From Nitrospira sp. ST-bin5 (GTDB lineage: Bacteria > Nitrospirota > Nitrospiria > Nitrospirales > Nitrospiraceae), in assembly GCA_002083555.1 (NCBI GenBank), contig MSXN01000004.1, positions 1 to 64,000 of the forward strand: a stretch of 64,000 nucleotides of DNA, in the 5' to 3' direction. A model generated the notes under the pieces. That model worked only from the letters and a program-made list of their open reading frames with translations. It searched no databases and was not told where the DNA came from. This document shows, one piece after another, positions 16,838 through 26,229 of this stretch. Both the position numbers and the translations under genes were made by a program. Numbering within the stretch: the stretch's first letter is position 1; every line of letters begins with the position of its first letter.

Positions 16838-18976
16838 TCACCGATATTCGTAACGGTACAGCCCGTATTCAGGAGTCACTTCCGACTTCACATTGGTGAG
16901 CACCACCCCCATGATGTTCGCCTGGGCATGGTCCAAGAGGAACTTGGCGCGTTTCAGTGCGTTACGTCCGATTCTCCCGACCTGATACACGAGAATCGTG
17001 CCATCGACGCGCGAGCTGAACGCGACTGCATCCGTCACCGGCAGGATCGGAGGCGTATCGAAGAGCACCATGTCATAATCCTGCTGCATTTCATCAACCA
17101 GCAGTTTGATCTTATTCAGGTTCAAGAATTCATTCGGGTTGCCCGACTCAGATCCGCTCGTGAGGACATGCAGATTATCCAGTCCGGGCGTGTTCATCAT
17201 ACGGTCTGCGCCGATGGGGCCTAACATCAGATCCGAAGCCGACCGCACGTAGGATCGCCACGACGTGGTTCCGATCAAGGCATCGACCAATCCCGGCTCG
17301 CGATCCAGGCCTAACCGCTGATGGACGATTGGCTTCCGAAGATCTGCGTCGACCAGCAGAACTCGCTGTCCTTCCTGCGCCATGGTGATCGCCAGATTGA
17401 TGACCGACGTACTTTTCCCTTCGCCGAGTCCTGCGCTCGTAAAGAGTATCGATTTCACTTTTCGATCCATGCTGGCGAACTGAATATTCGTGCGGAGTGA
17501 CCGGAGACTCTCCGACAGCACTGATTTGGGATCGACCAGGCAGATCAACCGTGACAAACTTTCCACTGTGGCCGGAGGCGTCGAGGCAGGCAGCGCCGCC
17601 TTCGCCTGCTCCACCAATTCACGATGATCGAATTGCGGAATAATTCCCAGCACAGGAACCTTGAGAAATTCCTCTACTCCTTCGATGGTGCCGATCGATG
17701 TATCGAACGATTCCCGGGCAAACGCCAGCACCACACCCATAAACAGTCCCATGAGCGAACTGACCATGATGTTCAAGAGCATATTGGACGCGTTGACTGC
17801 CGCTAGTGGCGTAATGGCTGGTGCGATAATGGTCACTTCCTCGATCTGTCCTGCGCTCTTGATCAAGAGTTCCTGATGTTTGACTTTCAGCGACTCGAGC
17901 AGATCCGCGTTGACCTTCACGTCGCGCTCCAGCCGGCTCATCTGAATGGCGGCTTTGGGAAACGCCATGTACCGTTCCCGATACAGTCGAATCTGCTGGC
18001 CCAGGGCAATTCCCCGCTCATCCAGGGTTTTTTGCTTCGAGCGTAGTTCCCGCACCATTTCGGCCTTCACGCCCGCAATCTTCTGCGAGAGCTCCTTCAC
18101 CACCGGATGACTCTCCGTATAGTTAATCAACAAGGCCGTTCGCTCTTGACCGAGGTCGAGGAGTCGCTGATTCAGCGCCGTCAATTGCGCGTACTGCTCT
18201 TCGGTAAAGATACGAATATTGTCCTGCTCCAGCGTGCCGTCATTCCGGCTCAAGACCGCGATCTGACGTTCCGCCTCGCCCCGATTGCGCACAACGGTAT
18301 TGTGCTGATCTTCCAGCTTTGTGAAGGTCTCCAGCGCGGCTTTCGCCTCGTCGGTGAGAAACACCTGGCCTTCCCGCTCCTTGAAGCGTCGCAGCGCCTC
18401 CTCAGCTTCGGCCAGCTGTCTCTCCAGCTCACGGAGCTGGTCCTCAACAAAGCGTCTGGACTCTGTAACCAACCGGTTCCTGGCCGCGATATTTTCCTGG
18501 CGATAAGACTCCGCGACGAGATTGGCCATCTGTTCGGCCATGCGCGCCTCGCCTGCCGTCGCGGTGATTCTGATGATGTTTGTATCGCCTTCCCGTTGCG
18601 TCTTGATCTGCTGGCCGAAGTCATAAATCAGATTCAAATGTTCTGCGGACCGCTTCTGCTCCGGCGTCAGATCGGACGGCACCACGCCTAACTGCATCGC
18701 CACCCGCTCCATGACGGGGAAGCTCCGGATAAACTCGGACTGCGTAATCAGATCGTTGGCGTTGGAGAAAGACATCGACTCCAAGAGCTGTTGCACCACA
18801 GTCGTCGACCGGTCAAATTTCACTCGCGACGACGCTTCATACACAGGCGGCGGTTGCAGCAGCTGTGAAAAGAGCACCGTAAATCCCACGACCAGCGCAG
18901 CCGCAAGCATGATGAGGTACTTGCGCTTTTTGATAATCAGCCAGTAATCAATTACATTCAGCTCATATTGTGCCAT
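16838..18976 (-). CDS. Polysaccharide co-polymerase and BY-kinase (Wzc-like tyrosine autokinase)
   Basis: A 712-residue inner-membrane protein. A Wzz domain with TM1 sits near residues 17 to 38, a long periplasmic coiled coil (about 170 to 400), and TM2 near 400 to 425. The cytoplasmic kinase has Walker A GLGEGKST ending at residue 523, Walker A' LLVDADLRKP and Walker B VLFDTPP. The C-terminus YGLYRYEYR holds four tyrosines, the autophosphorylation cluster. It controls chain length and export through cycles of tyrosine phosphorylation. Eighteen bp after the Wza-like gene. Confidence 0.92.
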   Translation of the reverse strand: MAQYELNVIDYWLIIKKRKYLIMLAAALVVGFTVLFSQLLQPPPVYEASSRVKFDRSTTVVQQLLESMSFSNANDLITQSEFIRSFPVMERVAMQLGVVPSDLTPEQKRSAEHLNLIYDFGQQIKTQREGDTNIIRITATAGEARMAEQMANLVAESYRQENIAARNRLVTESRRFVEDQLRELERQLAEAEEALRRFKEREGQVFLTDEAKAALETFTKLEDQHNTVVRNRGEAERQIAVLSRNDGTLEQDNIRIFTEEQYAQLTALNQRLLDLGQERTALLINYTESHPVVKELSQKIAGVKAEMVRELRSKQKTLDERGIALGQQIRLYRERYMAFPKAAIQMSRLERDVKVNADLLESLKVKHQELLIKSAGQIEEVTIIAPAITPLAAVNASNMLLNIMVSSLMGLFMGVVLAFARESFDTSIGTIEGVEEFLKVPVLGIIPQFDHRELVEQAKAALPASTPPATVESLSRLICLVDPKSVLSESLRSLRTNIQFASMDRKVKSILFTSAGLGEGKSTSVINLAITMAQEGQRVLLVDADLRKPIVHQRLGLDREPGLVDALIGTTSWRSYVRSASDLMLGPIGADRMMNTPGLDNLHVLTSGSESGNPNEFLNLNKIKLLVDEMQQDYDMVLFDTPPILPVTDAVAFSSRVDGTILVYQVGRIGRNALKRAKFLLDHAQANIMGVVLTNVKSEVTPEYGLYRYEYR

Positions 18977-18994
18977 CGGACCGTCGTCTCCTTG

Positions 18995-19792
18995 CTATCG
19001 AATCGTGGCGGTGGGGAAGAAGGCCGGAATCAGGAATGCCGGATAGAATGGGGCAATCGCCATTTGCACGATCGGCATAATCTTCTTGGCGGCCTCCGTG
19101 GCATCGCCCAAGTGTTCTCGCGGAACAAAGATCACGTCATTTTCTTCAAGCGCGACGTTTCTCGACAGATCGCCATAGGTAAAGGTTCTAGCCAGATCCG
19201 CCGTTACGATGACAGGACGATCCAGCCCGCCACGTACAATACGGATTTCTTCCAGCAGTGCCGTTTCGTTATAATTCTCCACGGCCGCCAGGGCCTGCAG
19301 CACTGTCATGCTTCGCGGCATCGGCACGGCTCCCGGTTTCCGAACATCGCCAAACACAAACACCCGCTTAATCTTGAGCGACTTCTTCCTGAGCACAACC
19401 TGGACTCTGGGATTCCGCATATACGGAATGACCTGCTCTTGAATCCTCCCCTCGGCCTGCTGGGCCGTCAGCCCGCTCACCATCACTTCCAAGAACGAGG
19501 CTCCGATCAGTCCATTTTCCCTGACGACACTCGTAAATTTCTCTTCTCCCGCCCCACGGCGAATGACGATGTCGAGCGTGTCGCCGGGCTCAATCGGCGT
19601 CTCCGCCGTGGGTACGGCCTCGTCCGCGTAGACATCGCCCTTCGGCATCGGGGGCAGCGGTTGTGCCGCAGGACTGATGGCTGAAGGCGGCAGAGAGGAT
19701 TGTCCAGGATTCCGGCAACCCGGCAATAACTGAAGTCCTACCGCAAGAGCGAGAAGGGTCCATCCGATCGATGTCTGATTGCGAATACTCAT
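18995..19792 (-). CDS. Polysaccharide export outer-membrane lipoprotein (Wza-like, SLBB)
   Basis: A 265-residue protein. The signal peptide ends in a lipobox LLPGC (Cys26), predicting lipidation. Then come the polysaccharide export domain (PIEPGDTLDIVIRRG, FTSVVRENGLI) and one SLBB domain (KRVFVFGDVRKPGAVP, MTVLQALAAVENY). It is shorter than Enterobacterial Wza (about 380), with one SLBB, as in many environmental EPS systems. It forms the outer-membrane or periplasmic exit channel and partners the autokinase encoded next. Confidence 0.9.
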   Translation of the reverse strand: MSIRNQTSIGWTLLALAVGLQLLPGCRNPGQSSLPPSAISPAAQPLPPMPKGDVYADEAVPTAETPIEPGDTLDIVIRRGAGEEKFTSVVRENGLIGASFLEVMVSGLTAQQAEGRIQEQVIPYMRNPRVQVVLRKKSLKIKRVFVFGDVRKPGAVPMPRSMTVLQALAAVENYNETALLEEIRIVRGGLDRPVIVTADLARTFTYGDLSRNVALEENDVIFVPREHLGDATEAAKKIMPIVQMAIAPFYPAFLIPAFFPTATIR

Positions 19793-19810
19793 GGCTTCTC
19801 CTGATTCCTC

Positions 19811-20830
19811 CTACGCGGCACGGGTCGCGGGCAACACTTCGACAATATGCATGGACGTTTCGTGACAGAGATCCACTGTCTCTGATTCCCTATTCGTCTG
19901 TCCCTCTCGATTGCGCTGAACCAGCAAGATCGGCCTGAGGGGATAGCGAGGATTTACTTTCGACACAGTGCCGACATGACCATCGTTCAATCGCACCAAT
20001 GTCCCGATTGGATAAAGCGAGAGCTGATCCACCAAGGTCTTGATAAGGCGGGGCTGGAAGGCCTGTTTGTGCTGGACCAACAGCGAGCGCAGCGCCTGAT
20101 GCGGGGCAACCCGTGCGTGATAGGGCCGCGGACTCATCATGGCATCGAGCACATCGGCCAGTCCGATGATTTGCGCAACTTCGGTAATCGCTCCGCCCCT
20201 TAGCCGACAGGGGTACCCACTGCCATCCCATCGCTCATGCTCTTGAGCGATGGCTGTGGCCAGCCAATCAAAAGACTCACCCATCTCGGCCACCATACGG
20301 CGCCCTTGCTCGGGATGCGCATGAATGCCGGACCACTCATCCGCACTCAACGAACCGGGCTTCTCGACGATCTCTTGAGGCAGCAGCCACATGCCTAGAT
20401 CGTGCAGCAGCCCCGCCATGGCCAATCGTTGCAGTGCCGCAGAGTCATAGTTGAGTCCCTGGCCGATCTTCACACTGAGAATAGCGACATGAATCGCGTT
20501 CGCCACCTGATAGGCTTGTACATCTTCCTGCATCATGCGCAGAATCATGTCATCGCTCGTCGCGAGCACCTCGACGAGCGCTTCGGCCAGTCCGAAGCAC
20601 CGCTCGGTCGTCATCCCACGGTTTCCACGAAGATCCTCTCCGATCGCAGCCATTTCCTCGTGCGCACGCCCATACCAATCAACACGGGCATCGGCCTCTC
20701 TAAGCGGCCCGACGTTCTCCCTCAAAGACCTCTTCGTCTCGGATAGCGGGCTTGGCAAGCTTGACCGTCGACCGGTAACACCCTCATGCGGATCCGGGAT
20801 TTGGTCGCGCACTAAATCTGAAAGCCGCAT
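19811..20830 (-). CDS. HD-GYP domain protein, probable c-di-GMP phosphodiesterase
   Basis: A 339-residue cytoplasmic protein. HD motif LLHDLGMWLLP near residue 145, HAHPEQGRRM, then EHERWDGSGYP near residue 215 and IGLADVLDAMMSPRPYH. The last gives the GYP signature and the metal-binding Asp. Where many family members have HH, this has EH, a subtype I believe is common. A C-terminal tail of about 65 residues contains LNDGHVGTVSKVNP, a fold seen after other HD-GYP domains. Placed before the wza/wzc genes, it probably lowers c-di-GMP or senses it to gate EPS production; that is inference. Confidence 0.88.
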   Translation of the reverse strand: MRLSDLVRDQIPDPHEGVTGRRSSLPSPLSETKRSLRENVGPLREADARVDWYGRAHEEMAAIGEDLRGNRGMTTERCFGLAEALVEVLATSDDMILRMMQEDVQAYQVANAIHVAILSVKIGQGLNYDSAALQRLAMAGLLHDLGMWLLPQEIVEKPGSLSADEWSGIHAHPEQGRRMVAEMGESFDWLATAIAQEHERWDGSGYPCRLRGGAITEVAQIIGLADVLDAMMSPRPYHARVAPHQALRSLLVQHKQAFQPRLIKTLVDQLSLYPIGTLVRLNDGHVGTVSKVNPRYPLRPILLVQRNREGQTNRESETVDLCHETSMHIVEVLPATRAA

Positions 20831-20857
20831 GTCGTCGTTCCTCGTGAGCGTGACAGG

Positions 20858-21040
20858 CTAGGACGATTTGCCAGATGGCCGGCGACTATTGGCCACCAGC
20901 TTCAATTCAGGTTTTTTCAACTCACGTTCTAACATCGCCCGAATAAAACCGCTGGTCGTATAGCCTTGCGATTTCAAGGCATCCAGTTGTTCCTTCAGTT
21001 CAAGCGGCAGTTGAATGACAATACGAACAAGATTAGCCAT
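20858..21040 (-). CDS. Ribbon-helix-helix protein, likely first gene of the EPS operon
   Basis: Sixty residues from ATG 21040 (MANLVRIVIQLP), which has GAGGAG about ten bases upstream. ATG 21049 lies only one base after that site and is less likely. The pattern of a beta strand (VRIVIQLP), helix (LELKEQLDALKSQG) and helix (TTSGFIRAMLERELKKP) is the RHR DNA-binding fold, which works as a dimer. The basic tail RRPSGKSS could add DNA contacts. It lies 27 bp before the HD-GYP gene in the same direction, so it may regulate its own EPS operon. A non-regulatory role such as an orphan antitoxin is less likely, as no toxin gene is adjacent. Confidence 0.72.
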   Translation of the reverse strand: MANLVRIVIQLPLELKEQLDALKSQGYTTSGFIRAMLERELKKPELKLVANSRRPSGKSS

Positions 21041-21091
21041 GATGGTCATACTCCTCAGGTCATAGGTTCCCAGAGCATGGGATGTGTGCAC

Positions 21092-21119
21092 ATGCTATGC
21101 CTTGATAGCATTATGACAA
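21092..21119 (-). promoter_or_regulatory. Candidate sigma-70 promoter of the EPS operon
   Basis: On the minus strand TTGTCA (21114-21119) and TAGCAT (21092-21097) are separated by 16 bp, upstream of the RHR gene. Just downstream, an imperfect inverted repeat (GCATG at 21075-21079, CATGC at 21091-21095, enclosing TGTGCACA at 21085-21092) overlaps the -10 and could be an operator. The hexamers match the consensus only in part. Confidence 0.35.
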
Positions 21120-21273
21120 TAGTGAGGAAACTCGCGCACTTGTGATGGAGCACCCCAGCATTGTGGACAAGAATGGACATAAACAACCATTCCAACACCA
21201 TCAATGTACGGAATTGGCTAAGACCCAATCTAAGCAGTAGTGGAGGAACCCTGTAGGTGGAACAGCTTACTTT

Positions 21274-23820
21274 CTAGAACTCATGCACCTGCGTCCACAC
21301 TCGATGCCAGTTGCGCCACTCGCAATCCCAGAGACACTCTCGCGGTATCACCGGTTGCAACACAAGATCGCGCATTCTCCGCACCTGGATGCCAGAGGTC
21401 GAGAGCCGGCCCGTCACGATGATCGCCCCGTCCCGATCTGTTCTGACCACGTCACTCTCAATGGCTGAATAGGCTTCGACCACGTCAGGAACAGGATGCC
21501 CGTATGAATTATGCCGCCCGACCGAAAATACGGCGTAGCGCGGTCGAACCAGCGCAATCCATTCGCGATCCAACGAACTGCGTGCTCCGTGATGGGGAAC
21601 TTTAAGCACGGTGACCGGGCTTTGTCCCATGACTGTGAGCCGGTGGAGCCCGTCTGTTTCAATATCAGCGGCAAACAAAACACTCTGATAACCGCAGATC
21701 AGTTGCGCGACCACAGACTCATTATTGAGGAATGTCCCACTAAGACTCTGGATGGAGCCTCCAATGTCCCGCGTCCTGATCGGATTCAACACCGTAAGTC
21801 CGCAGGACTCTCCCCGAACCACTTCATCCCCGCGTGTCGCAACATAGGCTTGCACGTTTCGCTCTGCCACAGCCTGGCGCAACTCTCTGAAGAGCGGCTC
21901 GGATCGCTCAATGCCCGTATGCCAGAACGCCCCCACATCAAGGTGGCGAATAATCCAGGGAAGCCCGCCGACATGATCCTGTTGCGGATGCGTGGCAATC
22001 ACATGGTCCAGCCGGCGAATCCCCTGATTCAGCAGAAAAGGACCTATCACACTGCGCCCCATGTCGAACCGCTCGAACCGTCTTCCCCCATCAATGAGCA
22101 CAGTTTTCCCATCTGGAACTTGAATCAGTGCACTGTCTCCCTGCCCAACGTCAAGAAAAGTGACGCGCCAGCGATCCCCATCTGAGATCGGAGTCCCGGA
22201 CAGGATCCACCCACCTAACGCCGTCGCCACGAGCGCCGCCCCGATGGCCCGGTGGTACGATAACCGTATCGCACCCACAATGAGGGGAAGGCCTAGGTAG
22301 AACACGGCCATACCCCAAAGAGGAGGAGCGGACACCCGCCAGTCGCTCCCTGGGAGCGTCGCACACCAGTGCAGGGCATTTACGATCCACTCCAGTAAGC
22401 GCTCTTGGATAAGCGCAAGCGGGAGGTCTCCGGAAACATTCACAAGCGTCACCAGTGCGGACAACAGGCCGAACGGAACAAGGACCATTCCCGTGAATGG
22501 AACGGCGACCAGGTTAGTCACCAGGCCCAGCCAGGGCACCTGATTGAAATACCAGGCCACTAGCGGGGTCGTCACCAGTGTCACCGCGGCCCCCAGGATA
22601 ACCGCTTCTCGAACGTGACGATCCCACACTCGCCACTTCGTGCCGGGTTGTTCTTCAGGATTATCCTGGCGACACGGAGAGGCCACGACCCAGATGATTG
22701 CCAGGACTGATAGAAACGACAGTTGAAACGAGATATCTCCAATCGCGCGCGGATCATGCAGGAGAATCAAGCACGCCGCCCCAGCCAAGGCATGCATAAG
22801 ATGGCGCTCCGATCCGATCCAAATAGTAGCCAGCCCCAAGCAAATCATGACCCAGGCCCGCATGGTTGCGAGTTCCGCGCCAGCAAGCAGCGCGTAGAAC
22901 GTCACGATCAGCCAGGTGCAGAGGATCGCCACACGAGTCGGCGTTGTAAATCTCGACATTCCCAAGAGCATCAAGGGAGGCAGAGCGCTGAGGGCTCGAC
23001 GGATCGTTCCAAACACCACCACCCCGATCAGGCCTAAATGCGACCCAGATATTGAAAGCAGGTGAATGGTCCCCGTGGTCATGAACCATTCTTGCAAATC
23101 CTCCTGGACATACCCCCGCTCTCCGATCACGATCCCCAGAAACAGACCGCAGGCCGGCTGGGGTAACGATTGGATCGCTTTCTCTCGAATGACCCCTCGC
23201 CAACGATCGATGTGCCCCCAACCTCTCCACCACCAGTTCGGCTCACTTGCCAACGGAAGCAAGTGAACGGCGTCAGGCCCTGTGACGGTCCCCACGGCTT
23301 CAATACCTTGCCGTTCAACATAGGCGGCATAGTCAAATCCTCTGGGATTGAGAGATCCCGTCGGTACGCGCAACCTCGCTCGAAACACAATCTGATCGCC
23401 CGCCCGTACGGCATTCCCGGGGTCTCGCCAGGTCAGCTTAATCCTGCCCGTAAGCGGTACTCCCTCAGAGCTTGAAATGATTTCAATCAACATCGTCTGG
23501 CGAGATGGCCCATGCTGCACAAGGCCGACAACTCTCCCCGTATACTCCAAGCTTGAAACCGACAAGAGATCATCACGGGCAGAGTCAGCGATCGTCGGCG
23601 TCACCCCTGTCCAATAGACCACTCCCAGACAGAGGGCCGCAGACCACATGAAGCTTTTAGGCTGGCCGATGGCTCCGGCTCGTTCAAGAGCCGAAAGAAT
23701 CACCATGAATACAAGTAAAACGAAGAGTAGAGTGATGGGAAAGAATGGAAGGAATGAACCGAGCACAAGCCCGGTGAGAAAGGCAACACAAAGGGATGGC
23801 AGCATGAGCCTTCCCGGCAA
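21274..23820 (-). CDS. comEC: ComEC/Rec2 DNA-uptake channel protein
   Basis: An 848-residue polytopic membrane protein. N-terminal helices and an OB-like region (YTGRVVGLVQHG) come first, then the competence domain (LLSISGSHLGLIG, with many helices to about residue 520). A C-terminal metallo-beta-lactamase-like domain has FLDVGQGDSALIQ, THPQQDHVGG and VPHHGARSS. This full three-part layout is that of proteins that carry single-stranded DNA across the inner membrane, the C-terminal part perhaps being a nuclease. It follows glmM by 11 bp. The 180 bp beyond its stop hold no obvious terminator. Confidence 0.93.
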   Translation of the reverse strand: MPGRLMLPSLCVAFLTGLVLGSFLPFFPITLLFVLLVFMVILSALERAGAIGQPKSFMWSAALCLGVVYWTGVTPTIADSARDDLLSVSSLEYTGRVVGLVQHGPSRQTMLIEIISSSEGVPLTGRIKLTWRDPGNAVRAGDQIVFRARLRVPTGSLNPRGFDYAAYVERQGIEAVGTVTGPDAVHLLPLASEPNWWWRGWGHIDRWRGVIREKAIQSLPQPACGLFLGIVIGERGYVQEDLQEWFMTTGTIHLLSISGSHLGLIGVVVFGTIRRALSALPPLMLLGMSRFTTPTRVAILCTWLIVTFYALLAGAELATMRAWVMICLGLATIWIGSERHLMHALAGAACLILLHDPRAIGDISFQLSFLSVLAIIWVVASPCRQDNPEEQPGTKWRVWDRHVREAVILGAAVTLVTTPLVAWYFNQVPWLGLVTNLVAVPFTGMVLVPFGLLSALVTLVNVSGDLPLALIQERLLEWIVNALHWCATLPGSDWRVSAPPLWGMAVFYLGLPLIVGAIRLSYHRAIGAALVATALGGWILSGTPISDGDRWRVTFLDVGQGDSALIQVPDGKTVLIDGGRRFERFDMGRSVIGPFLLNQGIRRLDHVIATHPQQDHVGGLPWIIRHLDVGAFWHTGIERSEPLFRELRQAVAERNVQAYVATRGDEVVRGESCGLTVLNPIRTRDIGGSIQSLSGTFLNNESVVAQLICGYQSVLFAADIETDGLHRLTVMGQSPVTVLKVPHHGARSSLDREWIALVRPRYAVFSVGRHNSYGHPVPDVVEAYSAIESDVVRTDRDGAIIVTGRLSTSGIQVRRMRDLVLQPVIPRECLWDCEWRNWHRVWTQVHEF

Positions 23821-23831
23821 CGGAACGGCTA

Positions 23832-25181
23832 CTACGTGAGGTGCGTACGCACAAGGCGTGCGAGATCCTCGGCAACTTCTTTGATCACGCTATCCCGCTC
23901 ACCTTCGACCATAATCCGGAGAAGTGGTTCCGTCCCGGAGTAGCGGACTAGAACACGACCGCTCCCGTTCAACCGGCGTTCACTCTCGCGAATCGCACGG
24001 TCAATCTCTGGCACTGACTCCAATTTTGGCTTCTGCTTGACCTTAATATTGAGCAGAATTTGCGGAACAGCGGACATAGCCTGAGCCAATTCGGAAAGCG
24101 GTTTCCCCGTCCGCTTCATCAACGAGATCATCTGGAGCGCGGAGATGAGACCATCGCCCGTCGTATTGTGGTCCAGAAAGATGAAGTGTCCGGATTGCTC
24201 GCCGCCGAAGTTATAGCCTTCAGCAAGCATGCGTTCGAGAAGATAGCGATCACCCACGGGAGTCCGAAGCAACGTAACGCCCGCTTTGGCCATGCAAAGC
24301 TCAAGCCCGAAGTTACTCATGACCGTTCCGACCAAGGTTTGCTTGGCAAGGAGTCCATTCTGATGCAAGTCCAGCCCCAATGCCGCCATGACATGATCGC
24401 CGTCGACAATGGTTCCTTGCTCACACACAAAAATCGCTCGATCGGCGTCTCCGTCAAGCGCAATCCCGATGTCCGCCTTATGACGGCGCACGGCTTCCTG
24501 CAGTTGTCCTGGATGCACCGCCCCGCATCCGGCATTGATATTCATGCCGTTTGGTTCGCAGCCGATCACCTCGACCTTCGCCCCAAGTTCCCGCAACACC
24601 TTCGGCGCCAACTTGTAGGCCGCTCCATTGGCGCAATCGACCACTAACTTGATTCCCTGAAAGTCCAGCTCGCGCGGCAAGGAGCGTTTGGCGAATTCAA
24701 TGTAGCGTCCCTCCGCATCATCGATACGAAACGCCTTTCCGATTAAATCAGCGGTGGGGCGGAGATGACTGATCTCGTTTGATACGATCAAGTCCTCAAT
24801 GCGTGCTTCCATTTCGTCCGGCAATTTAAAGCCATCATTCGAAAAGAACTTAATGCCGTTGTCCTGATACGCATTGTGCGACGCCGATATCACGACCCCC
24901 GCATCCGCACGAAGACTCCTGGTTAAAAAGGCAATCGCCGGCGTCGGCATCGGCCCCACCAGCAACACATCCACACCCATGGAACAGATGCCAGCGGTAA
25001 GCGCGGATTCCAGCATGTAGCCAGAGATGCGCGTATCCTTCCCGATCACGATCTGATGGCGACCCGCGCGGCGCATAAACAAATGCGCGGCCGCACGCCC
25101 GAGCTGCATCGCCATTTCGCTCGTCATGGGCTCCAGATTGGCAACCCCGCGAATACCATCCGTCCCAAATAGTTTACGCAT
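23832..25181 (-). CDS. glmM: Phosphoglucosamine mutase
   Basis: Converts glucosamine-6-phosphate to glucosamine-1-phosphate for UDP-GlcNAc synthesis (cell wall, LPS and probably the EPS). Start chosen at ATG 25181 (MRKLFGTDGIRG) because this is the family N-terminus and GGAAG precedes it; a longer frame opens at 25241 but reads into folP. The protein has 449 residues, the usual length. The catalytic serine loop is ISASHNAYQDNGIKF, the metal loop DGDADRAIF, the sugar-binding loop GGEQSGHFIF and the phosphate loop RYSGTEPLLRIM. It overlaps the folP stop by 8 bp. Confidence 0.96.
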   Translation of the reverse strand: MRKLFGTDGIRGVANLEPMTSEMAMQLGRAAAHLFMRRAGRHQIVIGKDTRISGYMLESALTAGICSMGVDVLLVGPMPTPAIAFLTRSLRADAGVVISASHNAYQDNGIKFFSNDGFKLPDEMEARIEDLIVSNEISHLRPTADLIGKAFRIDDAEGRYIEFAKRSLPRELDFQGIKLVVDCANGAAYKLAPKVLRELGAKVEVIGCEPNGMNINAGCGAVHPGQLQEAVRRHKADIGIALDGDADRAIFVCEQGTIVDGDHVMAALGLDLHQNGLLAKQTLVGTVMSNFGLELCMAKAGVTLLRTPVGDRYLLERMLAEGYNFGGEQSGHFIFLDHNTTGDGLISALQMISLMKRTGKPLSELAQAMSAVPQILLNIKVKQKPKLESVPEIDRAIRESERRLNGSGRVLVRYSGTEPLLRIMVEGERDSVIKEVAEDLARLVRTHLT

Positions 25182-26046
25182 AATCTTCCTGTTTCGAGGT
25201 AAGAGACGCCGCACGTACCGCTGCGGCAACCATGACGACATCCTTCATGCTCGCCACATCATGCACTCGAATGATCGAGGCGCCACGATCCACCGCCAGC
25301 GCAACGGCCGCAGCCGTTCCCCATTCCCGATCCTGTACCGGGCGATCCAGGATTTTCCCCAGAAAGGCTTTTCGGGATACCCCTGCCAACACAGGACAGC
25401 CCAATTGGTCGAATGAGGACAAGTGGTTCAGCAATTCTAAGTTATGTAGCAGCAGCTTACCAAAACCAAACCCCGGATCAAGCACGATCTGGCTTTTCGC
25501 AATCCCGGCGCGCTCAGCAGCGGCGATTCGCTCGACAAAAAATCTACTTACATCGTTGACTACGCTATCATACCTAGGAGACTCCTGCATGGTCATCGGC
25601 ATGCCCTGCATATGCATCATCACAACTCCAGCGCCAGACTGCGCCACCACGGCGGCCATGTCAGGATCGAAACGCAGGGCCGTCACGTCGTTGATAATTG
25701 AGGCGCCCGCGTCAAGCGCTTCCCGTGCCACCCTGGACTTCATCGTATCCACAGAAATCGGCACGGCCGTCCGCTTCATCACCTCATGTAAGACCGGCAG
25801 TAAGCGATCCATTTCCTCCTGCTCACCGACCGGCGTCGCCCCGGGCCTCGTCGATTCTGCTCCCAGGTCGAGAATATCCGCGCCCTGTGCGACGAGTGCC
25901 ATAGCTCGTTCGACGGCCTGATCAACCGTCACATAACACCCCCCATCCGAAAATGAGTCGGGAGTGACGTTCACAATCCCCATCATGAGCGGACGATCCC
26001 GGATTGGAATCGGCCGTCCCTTAGCAAGAACGGTATAGCTTTTCAC
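25174..26046 (-). CDS. folP: Dihydropteroate synthase
   Basis: Condenses p-aminobenzoate with hydroxymethyl-dihydropterin diphosphate in folate synthesis. Start chosen at GTG 26046 (VKSYTVLAKG), six bases after GGAGG; an upstream in-frame GTG at 26076 lacks such a site. The protein has 290 residues. The family signature GIVNVTPDSFSDGG is near residue 22, with ILDLGAESTRPGA, then SVDTMKSRVAREAL, LDPGFGFGKL and RVHDV at the end. The 150 bp between it and ftsH contain a hairpin. Confidence 0.95.
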   Translation of the reverse strand: MKSYTVLAKGRPIPIRDRPLMMGIVNVTPDSFSDGGCYVTVDQAVERAMALVAQGADILDLGAESTRPGATPVGEQEEMDRLLPVLHEVMKRTAVPISVDTMKSRVAREALDAGASIINDVTALRFDPDMAAVVAQSGAGVVMMHMQGMPMTMQESPRYDSVVNDVSRFFVERIAAAERAGIAKSQIVLDPGFGFGKLLLHNLELLNHLSSFDQLGCPVLAGVSRKAFLGKILDRPVQDREWGTAAAVALAVDRGASIIRVHDVASMKDVVMVAAAVRAASLTSKQEDYA

Positions 26047-26179
26047 CGAAGTCCTCCGGACATACGCCACTCTCACAGCGCTGAGCCCTGATGGATATCA
26101 GAGGCCAGCGCTCCGACCGCGATCAATGAATAGGCCGCAATCGGTTGTCGCGTCTATCGGCGTCGCTAGAATAACTGAT

Positions 26180-26213
26180 GCCGCGCTTCCGGTGCCCAAA
26201 CTGGAAGCGCGGC
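26180..26213 (-). terminator. Hairpin after ftsH, possible terminator
   Basis: A perfect 11-bp stem (GCCGCGCTTCC at 26180-26190 with its complement at 26203-26213) and a 12-nt loop, placed 17 bp after the ftsH stop on the minus strand. The run of U expected after it is poor (CATCAGTTATT), so termination may be weak or the hairpin may protect the mRNA end. Confidence 0.5.
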
Positions 26214-26229
26214 AGAAATTTGGAGCAGA

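Noticed and set aside
20858..21040. RHR protein as the antitoxin of a toxin-antitoxin pair
   Set aside because: No toxin-like ORF (RelE, PemK or PIN type) lies on either side. The next gene is an HD-GYP protein.
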